Source: Candidatus Omnitrophota bacterium
GTDB taxonomy: Bacteria; Omnitrophota; Gorgyraeia; Zapsychrales; JANLHA01
Length of the DNA: 6,270 bases
NCBI GenBank assembly: GCA_024653845.1
Contig: JANLHA010000147.1
Location: 1-6,270, forward strand
Reading direction: 5' to 3'
The notes under the pieces: generated by a model
What the model was told of the DNA's origin: nothing
The model's database searches: none
What the model saw: only the letters and a program-made list of their open reading frames with translations
Translations under genes and position numbers: made by a program
Shown here: one piece after another, positions 6,141 to 6,270 of the stretch
Numbering within the stretch: the first letter of the stretch is position 1
Layout: each line of letters begins with the position of its first letter

Positions 6141-6270
6141 GTGACTCAGATCTTTGACAAAGAAATTAAATCGCAAAAGGGAATGAGAGCCGCCATTTCG
6201 AATATCATTCTTAATTTCGTTTTGGCTGGAGTAAAAATCATTACGGGATTCTTGGGGAATTCTTATGCCT
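6141..6270 (+). CDS. Second cation diffusion facilitator transporter, N-terminal fragment (runs off window)
   Basis: A frame starting with GTG at 6141 stays open to the right edge for 43 codons. After a short polar leader (MTQIFDKEIKSQKG) comes a first membrane helix, AAISNIILNFVLAGVKIITG, followed by FLGNSYA. This matches the first helix of CDF proteins, where GNSYALIADAIES or similar normally follows; the metal-binding Asp residues of helix 2 would lie just past the window. It differs from the DmeF-like neighbour, which has a histidine leader and GSMALLADG, so it is not a recent duplicate and may be of the YiiP/FieF or MamM-like general type. The gap to the preceding gene is 32 bases, with no terminator visible, so cotranscription is likely. 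Confidence 0.75.
   Translation, partial: MTQIFDKEIKSQKGMRAAISNIILNFVLAGVKIITGFLGNSYA

Overview
The window is a bacterial, almost fully coding stretch, with every gene on the + strand and very short spacers. It holds most of a six- or seven-gene operon for a membrane complex of the group 4 hydrogenase / complex I superfamily, followed by two cation diffusion facilitator (CDF) metal transporters. Base composition looks moderately AT-rich by eye. Starts include one TTG and one GTG with purine-rich Shine-Dalgarno sites. I cannot name the taxon; a Gram-negative-type or uncultured bacterial lineage is plausible, but that is a guess.

Layout: the 3' part of a HyfC/HycD (NuoH-like) membrane anchor (2-802); a HyfE subunit (808-1437); a HyfF antiporter-like subunit (1442-2866); a NuoC-NuoD fusion of the HyfG/HycE type (2868-4394); a fusion of a decayed HyfH ferredoxin domain with a HyfI/NuoB-like small subunit (4406-5182); a full DmeF-like CDF transporter (5188-6108); and the start of a second CDF transporter (6141-6270). 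A HyfB-like antiporter subunit would be expected upstream, outside the window.

The main point is that this is not a functional [NiFe]-hydrogenase, although its parts would be annotated as hydrogenase 4. In the large subunit all four cysteines that hold the Ni-Fe centre are gone: the CGIC position reads AGDT, and the DPCxxC position reads NLSYAG. The protein ends three residues later, with no tail for a maturation protease. This places the cluster with the energy-converting hydrogenase-related (Ehr) complexes, whose reaction is not settled. The set in Mycobacterium tuberculosis around Rv0082-Rv0087 has a similar make-up.

Two further losses make this copy unusual. The fused ferredoxin domain keeps only three of the eight cysteines needed for two [4Fe-4S] clusters, while the four ligands of the single NuoB-type cluster are kept. 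The HyfF subunit has alanine where the family's ion-channel glutamate in transmembrane helix 5 is expected, although its other charged channel residues remain. All reading frames are intact, so the complex looks remodelled under selection and not simply decaying. If it works, it is a minimal one-cluster membrane module without a Ni-Fe site. The tightly linked transporters for divalent metals may share its transcript, but a functional link is only an inference.
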